DNA of 64,000 nt from Streptomyces armeniacus (GTDB taxonomy: Bacteria; Actinomycetota; Actinomycetes; Streptomycetales; Streptomycetaceae), in contig NZ_CP031320.1 in the NCBI RefSeq assembly GCF_003355155.1, positions 3,897,367-3,961,366 on the forward strand, given 5' to 3'. The translations under genes were made by a program, and so were the position numbers. The notes under the pieces were generated by a model. That model was not told the DNA's origin. It was given only the letters and a program-made list of their open reading frames with translations, and searched no databases. Shown one piece after another: positions 39,518 to 49,996 of the stretch; position 1 is the stretch's first letter; each line of letters begins with the position of its first letter.

Positions 39518-42418
39518 TCAGCCGGGCGGCGGCACCGGCAGCTGGTCGAGCCGCCGCCGGTCCAGCGGTGAGGGCCGGCGCTCCAGCCGTTCCTCCAGCA
39601 GCCGCCGCCCCGCGTCGCACCTGCCGCCCGCCAGCAGCGCGTACAGCAGCGTGTCCTCGACCACTTCCCGCTGTGCCGCGCTGCCGCCGACCCGGTGCAG
39701 GACGCCCCGTACGCTCCGCAGTCCGGACACGGCGTCGTCCCAGCGTTCCTCCACCACCGCCTCGAACGCCCGGCACAGCGGCGCGATCACCTCGCGCTGC
39801 ACCTCGTCCGCCTGCTCGGCGTGGTGCGCCAGCCGCCGCAGCGCCGCCACGTCCCCGGCCGCCGCGAGCGCCACCGCGCTGTGCAGCGCGCCGAACGCGC
39901 GCGTGGGCCGCTCCAGTTGGGCGCCGCTCACCGCCGCCAGCACGTCGGCGGCGGGCAGCGGCCCGCGCCACACCTGTGCCAGATGGGCGCGCCACAGGAG
40001 CGAGCCGGAGTCCACGAGGGCGCGCAGCCCTTGTACGCGGCCGGATGCGGACGCGGACGGGGACGCGGACCCGGGGCCCGCGCCCGTACGAGCACCGGCA
40101 CCCGCTCCCGTCGCCCCGTCCGAAGGGGCCGGTGCGAGCTGCGTCGCCCACCGTCTGCGTACGGCCTCCGCGTCGTCCAGGGCGAGTTCGTGCAGCGCCG
40201 CGTGCCACGAGAAGTGCGCCCGCTGCGTGGCCGTACGCCCGCTGCCGACGATCCACTCGTCGAGCCAGTCGCGTCCGGCGGCGTGGTTGCCGGACTCGTA
40301 GTGCACGTGGGCGAGCGCGTGTACGGCGTGCCCGGAGGCCGGTTCGGCCTCCAGCGCCCGTACGGCGAGCTCCGCCGCCTCCTCGTAGCGCTCCTCGCCC
40401 TGCCGGAGAAAGGCCAGCAGGGAGGTGGGGAACCAGTGCCCGCCGTACGCGGGCGCGGCCTCCTCCACCAGCTTCCGCGCGAACTCCTCGTCCAGGTCGT
40501 CGAACCCGGAGAACGCGATCGTGGGCACCGCCGTGCTCAGCGCCAGCGCGTCCCCCGGGTACGCCCGCAGGTGCGCGACGAGCGCCTCGTCGCCGCCGTC
40601 GCCGTGCACCCTCCGGGTGACGACCTCCACGAACGACCGCTCCCTGCCGTCACCCCGGTCCCGTACGCTCCGCTGCGCTTCTGCCAGCCGCCGCGGCACG
40701 TCCGTACCGGCGTCACACTCGTGCCCGAGCAGCGCGAGCGCCGCGTGCCCCAGCGCGAACCCGCCGTCGAGCGCCGTCGCCCGCGCGAACTCCTCCGCCG
40801 CGCCCGCCCGCATGGCCAGCACGCGCCGCAGCCCTCCGGCGTAGGCGGCAGCCGCCTCGGAGTGTGTGGACACCGGCAGCCCGAACGGGTCCGCCGGCCG
40901 CCGTACGGTGGCGCCCGGCCGGGCGGGCGGCGGGGGCGGCGCGGGAAGTACGGCGTCGGCTATCGCGGCCGCCTGCGTACGGATCTCCGGAATGGCCACC
41001 GTCTCCCAGAGCTCACCGCGCCGTGGCGCCCCCAGCGTGAACAGCCCGCGCGTACACCGCCCTTCCGCGTCCCGCAGCCGCCCGCTGTCGGTCGCCACAC
41101 CGATGCCCAGCGGCCCCCGTACGGCGAGTCCGCCGTCGAGGAGGGAACGCCACAGAGGGTCGTCGCCGCAGTCCGTACGGAGGCCGGGCCCGGTGCAGTC
41201 CACCACCCAGTCCACCGGCAGGGTCCGGCCGTCGGTGAGGGTGACGTCAAGTGGCGCCGTAGGGTGGCGATTTCCGTCGCGGGAGGGCGCGACGTTCGCG
41301 ATACGGCCGGCGCTGATCCGCAGCCGGCGTGCCGCGCGTGCGCGGTCGACGGCCTCGGCGGTGGCGGGCGGCATGCGGTGCCGGTGCACGTTCCAGAGGG
41401 TCACCTCGCGTTCGAGTACCTCCGCGCGTTCGTCGTCGGACAGCCCCTGCCAGAGCCGCGCCGTCACCGGGCGCAGCCCGTCGAAGGCGGGCCGCCAGTC
41501 CCCGAACCGGCGCAGGGCGCCCGTGAGATGCCGCCGCAGCGCGGCGCGGAGCGCAGGGAGCCCCGGCGGCGGCGCGCCGTCCGCCAGCTCGGGCGGCGCC
41601 GGTACGGGCGGCAGCGGCGCGAGGGCGTGCCGACGGGGCAGCAGGCCGCTGCGCGACACCATGTGGACGCGCCGTCCCTGGCGTTCGAGGCTCAACGCGA
41701 GGTCCACGGCGGTGAGTCCGGCGCCGACGAGCAGCACCCTCGGGCCGTCTTCCGGCCCGCGCCCGGCCGCCCCGACGTCTGCCCCCAGGGCCGCCCTGAC
41801 GTCTGCCCCGACGTCTGCCCCCAGGTCCACCGGGCCGTCCGCCGTCCACGGTCGCCCGACGAAGCGCCCCGACGCGTACAGCTCGTCCGGCACCCAGCCG
41901 CCCCCGCCCGGCGCGGGCCCCGTCGCCAGCACCACGCTGTCGGCCGCGACCGTCCGCCCGTCGGCGAGTACGAGCCGGGCGCGCCCGCCCCGTTCGGGCC
42001 AGTCGCACGCCGTCGCGCGCGTACGCAGCCGTGTGACCGCCGCGAACTCCCTTGCCGCGATGATCGCCTGGCCCAGGGTGTCGGCCAGGTAGGAGCCGAA
42101 GCGGTAACGGGAGACGAAGTCGCCGTCCGCGACGCCCTCGTCACCGTGACGGCACAGCCACCGCCGGAAGTGCCCGGGGTCGTCGGGGTAGCCGCTCATG
42201 CCGCCCACCGGCACGTTGAGCAGGTGCCGCGGGTCGCGCGTGGCGTACGCGGTGCCACGTCCCGCCTCCGGCGCGGGGTCGATCAGAACGAGCTCCAGCG
42301 GCGTGCGCCTCCGTACGGAGGCCTCGCACAGCTGCGTCGCGACCAGCGCGCCGGCGGCTCCGGCACCGACGATCGCCACCGTACGGTGGCGGCTGCGGCC
42401 GGTTTCGACGTTTTTCAC
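39518..42418 (-). CDS. FAD/NAD(P)-binding protein fused to a TPR (TTC38-like) domain
   Basis: 966 aa. Residues about 13-500 form a FAD/NAD(P)-binding module of the FAD_NAD_binding_9/YdhS type: VAIVGAGAAGALVATQL (GxGxxG), LLNVPVGGMSGYP, a second dinucleotide motif VLLVGAGLTAVDLALSL, and VVDCTGPG. From about residue 520 the sequence changes to helical repeats resembling tetratricopeptide repeat protein 38 (HSEAAAAYAGGLRRVLAMRAGAAEEFARATALDGGFALGHAALALLGHE..., HAVHALAHVHYESGNHAAGRDWLDEWI). An Ala/Gly/Ser-rich linker interrupts the TPR part. The GTG at 42418 sits 5 bases from GGAGG. The fusion is unusual; substrate unknown. Confidence 0.85.
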   Translation of the reverse strand: MKNVETGRSRHRTVAIVGAGAAGALVATQLCEASVRRRTPLELVLIDPAPEAGRGTAYATRDPRHLLNVPVGGMSGYPDDPGHFRRWLCRHGDEGVADGDFVSRYRFGSYLADTLGQAIIAAREFAAVTRLRTRATACDWPERGGRARLVLADGRTVAADSVVLATGPAPGGGGWVPDELYASGRFVGRPWTADGPVDLGADVGADVRAALGADVGAAGRGPEDGPRVLLVGAGLTAVDLALSLERQGRRVHMVSRSGLLPRRHALAPLPPVPAPPELADGAPPPGLPALRAALRRHLTGALRRFGDWRPAFDGLRPVTARLWQGLSDDERAEVLEREVTLWNVHRHRMPPATAEAVDRARAARRLRISAGRIANVAPSRDGNRHPTAPLDVTLTDGRTLPVDWVVDCTGPGLRTDCGDDPLWRSLLDGGLAVRGPLGIGVATDSGRLRDAEGRCTRGLFTLGAPRRGELWETVAIPEIRTQAAAIADAVLPAPPPPPARPGATVRRPADPFGLPVSTHSEAAAAYAGGLRRVLAMRAGAAEEFARATALDGGFALGHAALALLGHECDAGTDVPRRLAEAQRSVRDRGDGRERSFVEVVTRRVHGDGGDEALVAHLRAYPGDALALSTAVPTIAFSGFDDLDEEFARKLVEEAAPAYGGHWFPTSLLAFLRQGEERYEEAAELAVRALEAEPASGHAVHALAHVHYESGNHAAGRDWLDEWIVGSGRTATQRAHFSWHAALHELALDDAEAVRRRWATQLAPAPSDGATGAGAGARTGAGPGSASPSASASGRVQGLRALVDSGSLLWRAHLAQVWRGPLPAADVLAAVSGAQLERPTRAFGALHSAVALAAAGDVAALRRLAHHAEQADEVQREVIAPLCRAFEAVVEERWDDAVSGLRSVRGVLHRVGGSAAQREVVEDTLLYALLAGGRCDAGRRLLEERLERRPSPLDRRRLDQLPVPPPG

Positions 42419-42451
42419 GGACACCTCCGGTATCCGGCAGGGGCAGGCGGA

Positions 42452-42472
42452 TGTTCACTATTTCTGTGAACA
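42452..42472. promoter_or_regulatory. 21-bp palindrome upstream of the FAD/TPR gene
   Basis: TGTTCAC-TATTTCT-GTGAACA, perfect 7-bp arms, AT-rich in a GC-rich background, 34 bases before the GTG of the FAD/TPR gene. It is the best candidate operator for the divergent Rrf2 regulator. Confidence 0.6.
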
Positions 42473-42532
42473 ATCCGCGCCCGCAAGCCCGGACCTGCCG
42501 TACTAGGCGTCCACCCAGCGTGTGGGCGTCCT

Positions 42533-42747
42533 CAAGCCCGTCCGGCACACCCCCAAGCCCGTCCGGCGTTTGAGGACGGCCCCCGTCCACGACGACGCTG
42601 CGCTGGGCCGCGAAAGCGAGCCAAATCATGCCCGTCCGGCGTTTGAGGACGGCCCTCGGCCACGACGGACGGTTCGTGTGTCGCGCAGCATCAGGGGCAT
42701 CCGCGGGCCGGTGGCCGTTTCGGACTGTCCTCAAACGCCGGACGGGC
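42533..42747. repeat. Cluster of dispersed Streptomyces GTCCGGCGTTTGAGGAC elements
   Basis: Full copies at 42557-42581 and 42630-42654, and an inverted copy at 42727-42747. Partial CAAGCCCGTCCGGC copies lie at 42533-42546 and 42554-42567. This motif is, to my knowledge, a frequent intergenic element in Streptomyces genomes. The opposing copies can form a long stem. It fills most of the space between the FAD/TPR and Rrf2 genes. Confidence 0.8.
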
Positions 42748-42784
42748 TGGAGGTGCTGGGCTTGGGGCGTGAGAGATTGACGCC

Positions 42785-43276
42785 GTGAGGATCTCAGCGA
42801 AGGCCGACTACGCCGTTCGGGCCATGGCCGAGCTCGCGCGCGCCCCTGAGCGTCCGCAGAAGGCGGACGACATCGCGGGCCGCCAGGACATCCCCATACG
42901 GTTCCTCTTCACCATCCTCAGCGACCTGCGCCAGGCCCGCCTCATCCACAGCGTGCGCGGCCCCGAGGGCGGCTATCTGCTCACGGCGGAGCCGCGCGAG
43001 GTGACCCTCGCCGACGTACTCCGTGCTGTGGACGGCCCGTTGGCCAGTGTGCGCGATCTGCGGCTGACAGGGCTGGAGTACCCGGGCGCAGCTGCCGCCC
43101 TGCCCGACGTCTGGCGCGCCGTGCGCACCAGCTTGCGCCAGGTGCTGGAGCACACGACGCTGGCTGACCTGGCGGCAGGCGACCTGCCCCCGCTCGTACG
43201 GGAGCGAGCCCGTGCGTACGACGACGACGTGCGCACGTACGGTGACGACGACCGGACGTACACGCCGCCCGGCTGA
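42785..43276 (+). CDS. Rrf2-family transcriptional regulator lacking cysteines
   Basis: 163 aa. The winged HTH is MRISAKADYAVRAMAELARAPERPQKADDIAGRQDIPIRFLFTILSDLRQARLIHSVRGPEGGYLL, typical of Rrf2. The protein contains no Cys, so it cannot ligate an Fe-S cluster as IscR, NsrR or RsrR do; a small-molecule or dimer-based signal is more likely. GTG start. MmcQ/YjbR follows 13 bases downstream, in one operon. It diverges from the FAD/TPR oxidoreductase-like gene. Confidence 0.92.
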   Translation: MRISAKADYAVRAMAELARAPERPQKADDIAGRQDIPIRFLFTILSDLRQARLIHSVRGPEGGYLLTAEPREVTLADVLRAVDGPLASVRDLRLTGLEYPGAAAALPDVWRAVRTSLRQVLEHTTLADLAAGDLPPLVRERARAYDDDVRTYGDDDRTYTPPG

Positions 43277-43289
43277 AGGGACCGCGGAG

Positions 43290-43721
43290 ATGGCCGACGA
43301 CATGGGCGCCAACACGGGCGACGACATGGGCGCCGACACGGCCGCCGCCGACGTACCGGCGCTGCTCGAGCGCGTCCGCGCCGAGTGCCTCGCGCTGCCG
43401 GAGGCGACGGAGCGGCTGAGCCACGGCTCGCCCAGCTTCTTCGTCCGCAAGATGTTCCTGACGTGGGTGGACGATCACCACGGCGACGGCAACACCGGCT
43501 TCTGGTGCGCCGCCCCTCCGGGCGCCCAGACGGCGCTCCTCGCGGAGGACCCCGAACGGTTCTTCCACCCGCCCTACGTGGGCGGCCGCGGCTGGCTGGG
43601 CGTACGCCTCGTGCTGGCGTCGGGCCGTGCCCCGGACTGGGACGAGATCACGGAACTGATCGAGGACGCGTACCGTACGGTGGCCCCGGCGAAGCTGGTC
43701 CGCGCGCTCGACGAGCGCTGA
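43290..43721 (+). CDS. MmcQ/YjbR family (DUF419) protein
   Basis: 143 aa. After a repeated MGANTGDDMGADT leader, the domain runs from VPALLERVRAECLALPEATERLSHGSPSFFVRKMFLTW to LVLASGRAPDWDEITELIEDAYRTVAPAKLV, a CyaY-like fold of the MmcQ/YjbR family. DNA-binding has been proposed for the family; function here unknown. It shares the transcript of the Rrf2 gene. Confidence 0.87.
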   Translation: MADDMGANTGDDMGADTAAADVPALLERVRAECLALPEATERLSHGSPSFFVRKMFLTWVDDHHGDGNTGFWCAAPPGAQTALLAEDPERFFHPPYVGGRGWLGVRLVLASGRAPDWDEITELIEDAYRTVAPAKLVRALDER

Positions 43722-43765
43722 ACCGACCACCGTACGGAGCGCGCTGCGGGCGGCGCCGCGCGCCG

Positions 43766-44206
43766 TCAGACGTCCTCCCGCGTCAGCTCGCCCCACACCC
43801 GTTTCCCCGATGGCTGCACGTCGATGCCCCACTGGTCGGCGAGCGCCTCGACCACGATCAGGCCGCGTCCGCGGTCGGCGGTGTCGTCGGGTTCCCGGCG
43901 GACGGGCAGGGCGCGGGACGTGTCCGAGACGGCGATCCGTACGGTGTCGCGTCCGGTACGGGTGACGGTGACGCGCACGCGGCGGGACGCGGTGTGCTCC
44001 ACGGCGTTGCCGACGAGTTCGGAGACGAGCACCGCGGCTGCGTCGGCGAGGCCGTCCAGGCCCCAGGCGCTCAGCGCGGTCCGTACGAGGTCGCGGGCGG
44101 CCTCGGCGCTCTGTCCCGTACGCGGCAGGGCCCGGGTGTAGCGCGGGTGTTCGGCGGCGCCGGGCGTGGTGGCAGCGGAGCGGCCCGTACGGGCGTACGC
44201 GCTCAC
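43766..44206 (-). CDS. Anti-sigma-type HATPase_c (RsbW-like) ATP-binding protein
   Basis: 146 aa serine-kinase-like ATPase. N box VLVSELVGNAVEHT, G1 region VRIAVSDTSRALP, G2 region DRGRGLIVVEALADQWGI. Such proteins are abundant in Streptomyces beside XRE/DUF397 genes and may regulate sigma factors or partners. The GTG at 44206 overlaps the stop of the upstream Cys-rich protein gene (GTGA, 44203-44206), so the two are coupled. Confidence 0.9.
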   Translation of the reverse strand: MSAYARTGRSAATTPGAAEHPRYTRALPRTGQSAEAARDLVRTALSAWGLDGLADAAAVLVSELVGNAVEHTASRRVRVTVTRTGRDTVRIAVSDTSRALPVRREPDDTADRGRGLIVVEALADQWGIDVQPSGKRVWGELTREDV

Positions 44207-44580
44207 GACACCGCTCCAGCTGCCGCGCGCCGGAGCGCGCCCGCCTCGACTCCCTGCGGTGCGAGCAGCAACACGCGCCGCTGCTTCCGCCGTTCGCAGG
44301 CGGTGACGTACGGCCGTACGAGCGGCACCGTGTCGGGGACGAGCACAGTGTCCGCGTACGCGCGCCGCCGCGCCCGTGGTTCCGGAAGCGGCGGCGCAAC
44401 GGGCGCCTCCCGCACGGCACGCACGGCACGCACGGCACGCACGGCACGTACGGGACATGCGGCGCACGCGGCGCATACGGCGGCGGCCGGTGCGGCGTCG
44501 GTGGCACGGTGCCGCCCGGACGGCGACCGGGCGAGAAGCGCCCTCACCCAGGCACACCAGCGGCGGATGGTCTCGGACAT
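44203..44580 (-). CDS. Hypothetical Cys/Arg-rich protein with VRA repeats
   Basis: 125 aa from an ATG with GAGGAG upstream. CAACAAC is followed by four to five VRA triplets encoded by a 9-bp DNA repeat (four perfect units, 44411-44446). The rest is Arg/Ala/Pro-rich. No family is recognised. It is coupled by GTGA to the ATPase gene and diverges from the XRE/DUF397 pair, so it probably belongs to that module. Confidence 0.65.
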   Translation of the reverse strand: MSETIRRWCAWVRALLARSPSGRHRATDAAPAAAVCAACAACPVRAVRAVRAVRAVREAPVAPPLPEPRARRRAYADTVLVPDTVPLVRPYVTACERRKQRRVLLLAPQGVEAGALRRAAAGAVS

Positions 44581-44676
44581 GTCGGCGCTCCTCTTCGGCT
44601 CGTGAGCGTGGGTCACCCCGGACCGTCGGCAGGTCGGCAGCGAGTCGCCGGGGATCCAGGTTCATCACTCTGGGTA

Positions 44677-44705
44677 ATGACAGCGTCGCCCTCCGCGCGT
44701 AGTCT
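44677..44705 (+). promoter_or_regulatory. Predicted promoter of the XRE/DUF397 operon
   Basis: ATGACA (44677-44682), a 17-base spacer and TAGTCT (44700-44705), 50 bases before the XRE gene start. Confidence 0.55.
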
Positions 44706-44754
44706 CGGAAGTCCCTGGTGTCCCAGTTCAGTTGTGAGACGAGGAGTCGTCGGC

Positions 44755-45588
44755 ATGGCAGCAGCACGAGCGCGTGAGTTGACCCCGGACCGGAGTGCCC
44801 GCCACCTGTTCGGCGCCGAGCTGCGCGCGCGCCGCGAGGCGGCGGGGATGAGCCTGGAGCGGCTGGCCTCGGTCGTGCCGCAGAGCCGCAGCCACCTGGC
44901 CCGTATCGAGGTCGCGGCGTACATGATTCCGCCCGAGCTGCCCGCCCATCTCGACGCGGCCTTCCAGACCGACGGCTTCTTTGGCAAGCTCTACGCCCTG
45001 GCCAGGCACGAGGTGCACCCCGACAAGTACCGGCGCCGGATGGAGCTGGAGACCCGGGCGCGCGCCATCTCCTGCTACGCCGGGCAGTTGGTGCCCGGCC
45101 TGCTGCAGACCGAGGGGTACGCCCGCGCGCTGTTCCGCGTCAGCAACCCGCGGGCGTCGGATGCCGAGATCGGTGAGATGGTCGCGGTCCGGATGGGCCG
45201 CCAAACGCTTCTGGCGGCCGACCCCGCGCCGCATCTGTCCGTCGTCCTGGACGAGGCGACGATACGGCGGCCGATCGGCGGGCCCGCCGTCATGCGGGAA
45301 CAGCTGGCGCGGCTGGCCGAGCTGGTGGACACGCCCTCCAGCGTCGTCCAGGTGCTGCCCTTCGAGCACGGCGAACACGCGCTGCTGGGCGGCACGTTGA
45401 ATCTGCTGACGCTGGACGACGGCAGCACGGTGGCGTACGAGGAGAGCATCGCCACGGGCCAGCTGCTCGAAGACGCGGAACGCGTGGTGACGCGGAGCCG
45501 GTCGTACGATCTACTGAGGTCGTACGCCCTGTCGCCGACGGACACGGCGGCATTCCTCGGCTCCGTCATGGAGGCATTAAAGCCATGA
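44755..45588 (+). CDS. XRE-family regulator with DUF5753 domain
   Basis: 277 aa. The N-terminal HTH is FGAELRARREAAGMSLERLASVVPQSRSHLARIEVAAYMIPPELPAHLDAAF. The C-terminal DUF5753 domain holds ISCYAGQLVPGLLQTEGYARALF and VVQVLPFEHGEHALLGGTLNLLTLDDG. GAGGAG precedes the ATG. The stop overlaps the DUF397 start (ATGA, 45585-45588). This XRE-DUF397 pairing with an HATPase nearby is a hallmark of streptomycete regulatory modules (BldB/WhiJ-like systems). Confidence 0.95.
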   Translation: MAAARARELTPDRSARHLFGAELRARREAAGMSLERLASVVPQSRSHLARIEVAAYMIPPELPAHLDAAFQTDGFFGKLYALARHEVHPDKYRRRMELETRARAISCYAGQLVPGLLQTEGYARALFRVSNPRASDAEIGEMVAVRMGRQTLLAADPAPHLSVVLDEATIRRPIGGPAVMREQLARLAELVDTPSSVVQVLPFEHGEHALLGGTLNLLTLDDGSTVAYEESIATGQLLEDAERVVTRSRSYDLLRSYALSPTDTAAFLGSVMEALKP

Positions 45589-45803
45589 GCAGCATTCCGG
45601 ACCTCTCCCGTGCCGTGTGGGTCAAGTCCAGCTACAGCAACGGCGACGGCGGCGACTGTGTGGAGTGGGCGCCCGCGGTGGCGCGCAGCGGTGGGGTCCC
45701 GGTGCGGGATTCGAAGGTCCCGCACGGTCCGGCGCTCGTCTTCCCGTCGGCCAGCTGGTCCTCGTTCGTGGACGACGTGAAGACGGGGCGGCTCGCCGAC
45801 TGA
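45585..45803 (+). CDS. DUF397 small protein
   Basis: 72 aa. VWVKSSYSNGDGGDCVEWAPAV and VPVRDSKVPHGPALVFPSASWSSFV are the DUF397 signature. It is thought to act as antagonist or partner of the cognate XRE protein, and is coupled to it here. Confidence 0.95.
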   Translation: MSSIPDLSRAVWVKSSYSNGDGGDCVEWAPAVARSGGVPVRDSKVPHGPALVFPSASWSSFVDDVKTGRLAD

Positions 45804-45880
45804 GCGGCAGGGGCGCCGCGGCCCCGGACCGCGCGGGAATTGCGTCGCCCTGCGGGTGTCGCGGACCGTACCGTCGTCGC

Positions 45881-46534
45881 ATGAAGGTGCTCTCGGTCAA
45901 CGTCGGCAGGCCCCGCCCCAACCCGTGGAAGGGCGGTCCCGGCGACACCGGCATCGACAAGCGGCCCGTGGACGGGCCGGTTGCCGTGGCCGTGCCCGGG
46001 CCCAAGGGGACCGGTGCGGTCGGGCTGGCCGGGGACCGGGTGTACGACGTACGGCATCACGGCGGTCCCGACCAGGCCGTGTACGCCTACGCGCGGGAGG
46101 ATCTCGACGGCTGGGAGGCCGAGTTGGGCGCGCCGCTCGCCGGGGGTGTGTTCGGCGAGAACCTCACGACCGCCGGCGTCGACGTCAACGGCGCGCTGAT
46201 AGGCGAGCGTTGGCGCGTCGGGGCGGACGTCGTGCTGGAGGTGTCGTGCCCGCGTGTGCCGTGCGGGACGTTCCAGGGGTGGCTGGCGCGGGACGGCTGG
46301 ATCAGGCGGTTTACGGAGGCCGCGCTGCCCGGCGCGTATCTGCGGGTGGTCGAGCCGGGGAACATCCGGGCCGCCGACCCGGTGGAGATCGTGCACCGTC
46401 CGGAGCACGATGTGACCGTCGCCGTCACCTTCCGCGCGCTCACGCGTGAACCGGAGCTGCTGCCGCGGCTGCTGGCCGTCGACGCGCTTCCGGAGCAGGA
46501 ACGGGAAATGGTCCGCAGGCGTACGGGCGCCTAG
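45881..46534 (+). CDS. MOSC domain protein (YiiM-like)
   Basis: 217 aa. The MOSC core is DRVYDVRHHGGPDQAVYAYAREDLDGWEAELG, GVFGENLTTAGVDVNGALIGERWRVG and VLEVSCPRVPCGTFQGWL. The conserved Cys would bind sulfur or a molybdenum cofactor. YiiM relatives reduce N-hydroxylated compounds. TACCGT (45869-45874) ends 6 bases before the ATG and no ribosome site exists, so a leaderless transcript is likely. Confidence 0.9.
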   Translation: MKVLSVNVGRPRPNPWKGGPGDTGIDKRPVDGPVAVAVPGPKGTGAVGLAGDRVYDVRHHGGPDQAVYAYAREDLDGWEAELGAPLAGGVFGENLTTAGVDVNGALIGERWRVGADVVLEVSCPRVPCGTFQGWLARDGWIRRFTEAALPGAYLRVVEPGNIRAADPVEIVHRPEHDVTVAVTFRALTREPELLPRLLAVDALPEQEREMVRRRTGA

Positions 46535-46593
46535 CGGACAGGAGGGGAGGAAGCCGGGACCCCTCCCGGGGCCGGGCGCTACTGTCGTCCGCC

Positions 46594-47370
46594 GTGACGC
46601 CCGAACACGAACCCGACCCGCGCCGCGAGTACCGCTTCACGGGAGGAACCGGCGCTTTCTGGGCCGGACTCGTCCCGTTGGCCGCGGCCGCCTTTGGCCT
46701 GGTCTACGACATGTCCACGGACGACGTGCCCGTCGCCGTACCGGTGGCGACGGGCGCGTTCTTCGCCGCGCTGCTCGGCTTCGTGGCCTTCCTGATCGCT
46801 CGGGCGCCGACGGCGGTGACGCTCTGCGACGAGCAGGGTCTGACGGCACGGAGCGTGTTCCGCACCCGTACGACGGCGTGGCGGGACGTACAGGGGATAG
46901 AGGTCGACGAACCGCCGTCCGGGCAGATCGCGGCGGAGGGGACTCCGCGGCGGTTCGCCGTGGTCTACGACGCGGCGGGTGAGCGGTACACGCTGCCGCA
47001 GCTCGACGACCGCAGGTGCCAGGGCGGCCTGGACCACGAGGTGGCCGACCTGCGGAGGGTGTGGCAGCGGTACCGCGGCGCGGACTGGGCGCCCGTACCC
47101 GAGGTGCAGGACCGGATCGCGCACCGGCGGCAGGTCAACGCGCGCGTGTCCCTGTGGCTGATCATCTTCGTGACGGCGATCCTCGCGTTCGTCCTGGGTC
47201 TGGCGCTCTGCATGGGCCTGCTGGTCGCGGGCGTCTACCCGCAGATCGGCGACCCTGACCCGGGCTTCTTCGTCGGGACGCTGCTCCACCCCGCGGCGCT
47301 GATGGGAGGGCTGCCGGCCGTGGCGACCGCCGTCGCCGTGGCGGTCACCCTGCACCTCCGCCGCCGCTGA
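46594..47370 (+). CDS. Membrane protein with bacterial PH-like domain
   Basis: 258 aa. Two helices (AFWAGLVPLAAAAFGLVYDM, VATGAFFAALLGFVAFLIA), then a PH-like beta region (VTLCDEQGLTARSVFRTRTTAWRDVQGIEVDE...RFAVVYDAAGERYTLPQLD), then two helices (LWLIIFVTAILAFVLGLALCMGLLVAG and LHPAALMGGLPAVATAVAVAVTL). GTG start 8 bases after TACTGT (46580-46585); no clear ribosome site. Function unknown. Confidence 0.82.
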   Translation: MTPEHEPDPRREYRFTGGTGAFWAGLVPLAAAAFGLVYDMSTDDVPVAVPVATGAFFAALLGFVAFLIARAPTAVTLCDEQGLTARSVFRTRTTAWRDVQGIEVDEPPSGQIAAEGTPRRFAVVYDAAGERYTLPQLDDRRCQGGLDHEVADLRRVWQRYRGADWAPVPEVQDRIAHRRQVNARVSLWLIIFVTAILAFVLGLALCMGLLVAGVYPQIGDPDPGFFVGTLLHPAALMGGLPAVATAVAVAVTLHLRRR

Positions 47371-47381
47371 GGGGACGGGCC

Positions 47382-47413
47382 GGCCGCCCCGGTGGGGCCG
47401 CACCGGGGCGGCC
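47382..47413. terminator. Bidirectional terminator between PH and UvrA-like genes
   Basis: GGCCGCCCCGGTG (47382-47394) pairs perfectly with CACCGGGGCGGCC (47401-47413), with a 6-base loop, between convergent genes. Confidence 0.8.
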
Positions 47414-47434
47414 CCACCGGCGGTCGGCCGTACG

Positions 47435-49792
<2,358 letters not shown>

Positions 49793-49937
49793 GCGGGAGC
49801 TCCTCGAAGACCTCGGTGGAAGCGGCGGTCTCGAGACGCTACTCGGCGCGGGGGAGTCGGGGCGAGTGGATTGCGGTCGGCCGCTGTCCGCTGTCGGAGC
49901 CGTTGTGTGCGGTCCGGTCCGTGTCCGTTTGCGAAGT

Positions 49938-49974
49938 GGACATAAAGGACTTTTACTGAACAAGCAGGACATAA
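49938..49974. promoter_or_regulatory. Direct repeat in the peptide operon promoter region
   Basis: GGACATAA occurs at 49938-49945 and 49967-49974, 29 bases apart (about three helical turns), in an AT-rich patch just before the 60-aa gene. A possible activator-binding pair. Confidence 0.4.
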
Positions 49975-49996
49975 CCGAGCTCTCTAGGAGTGATCC

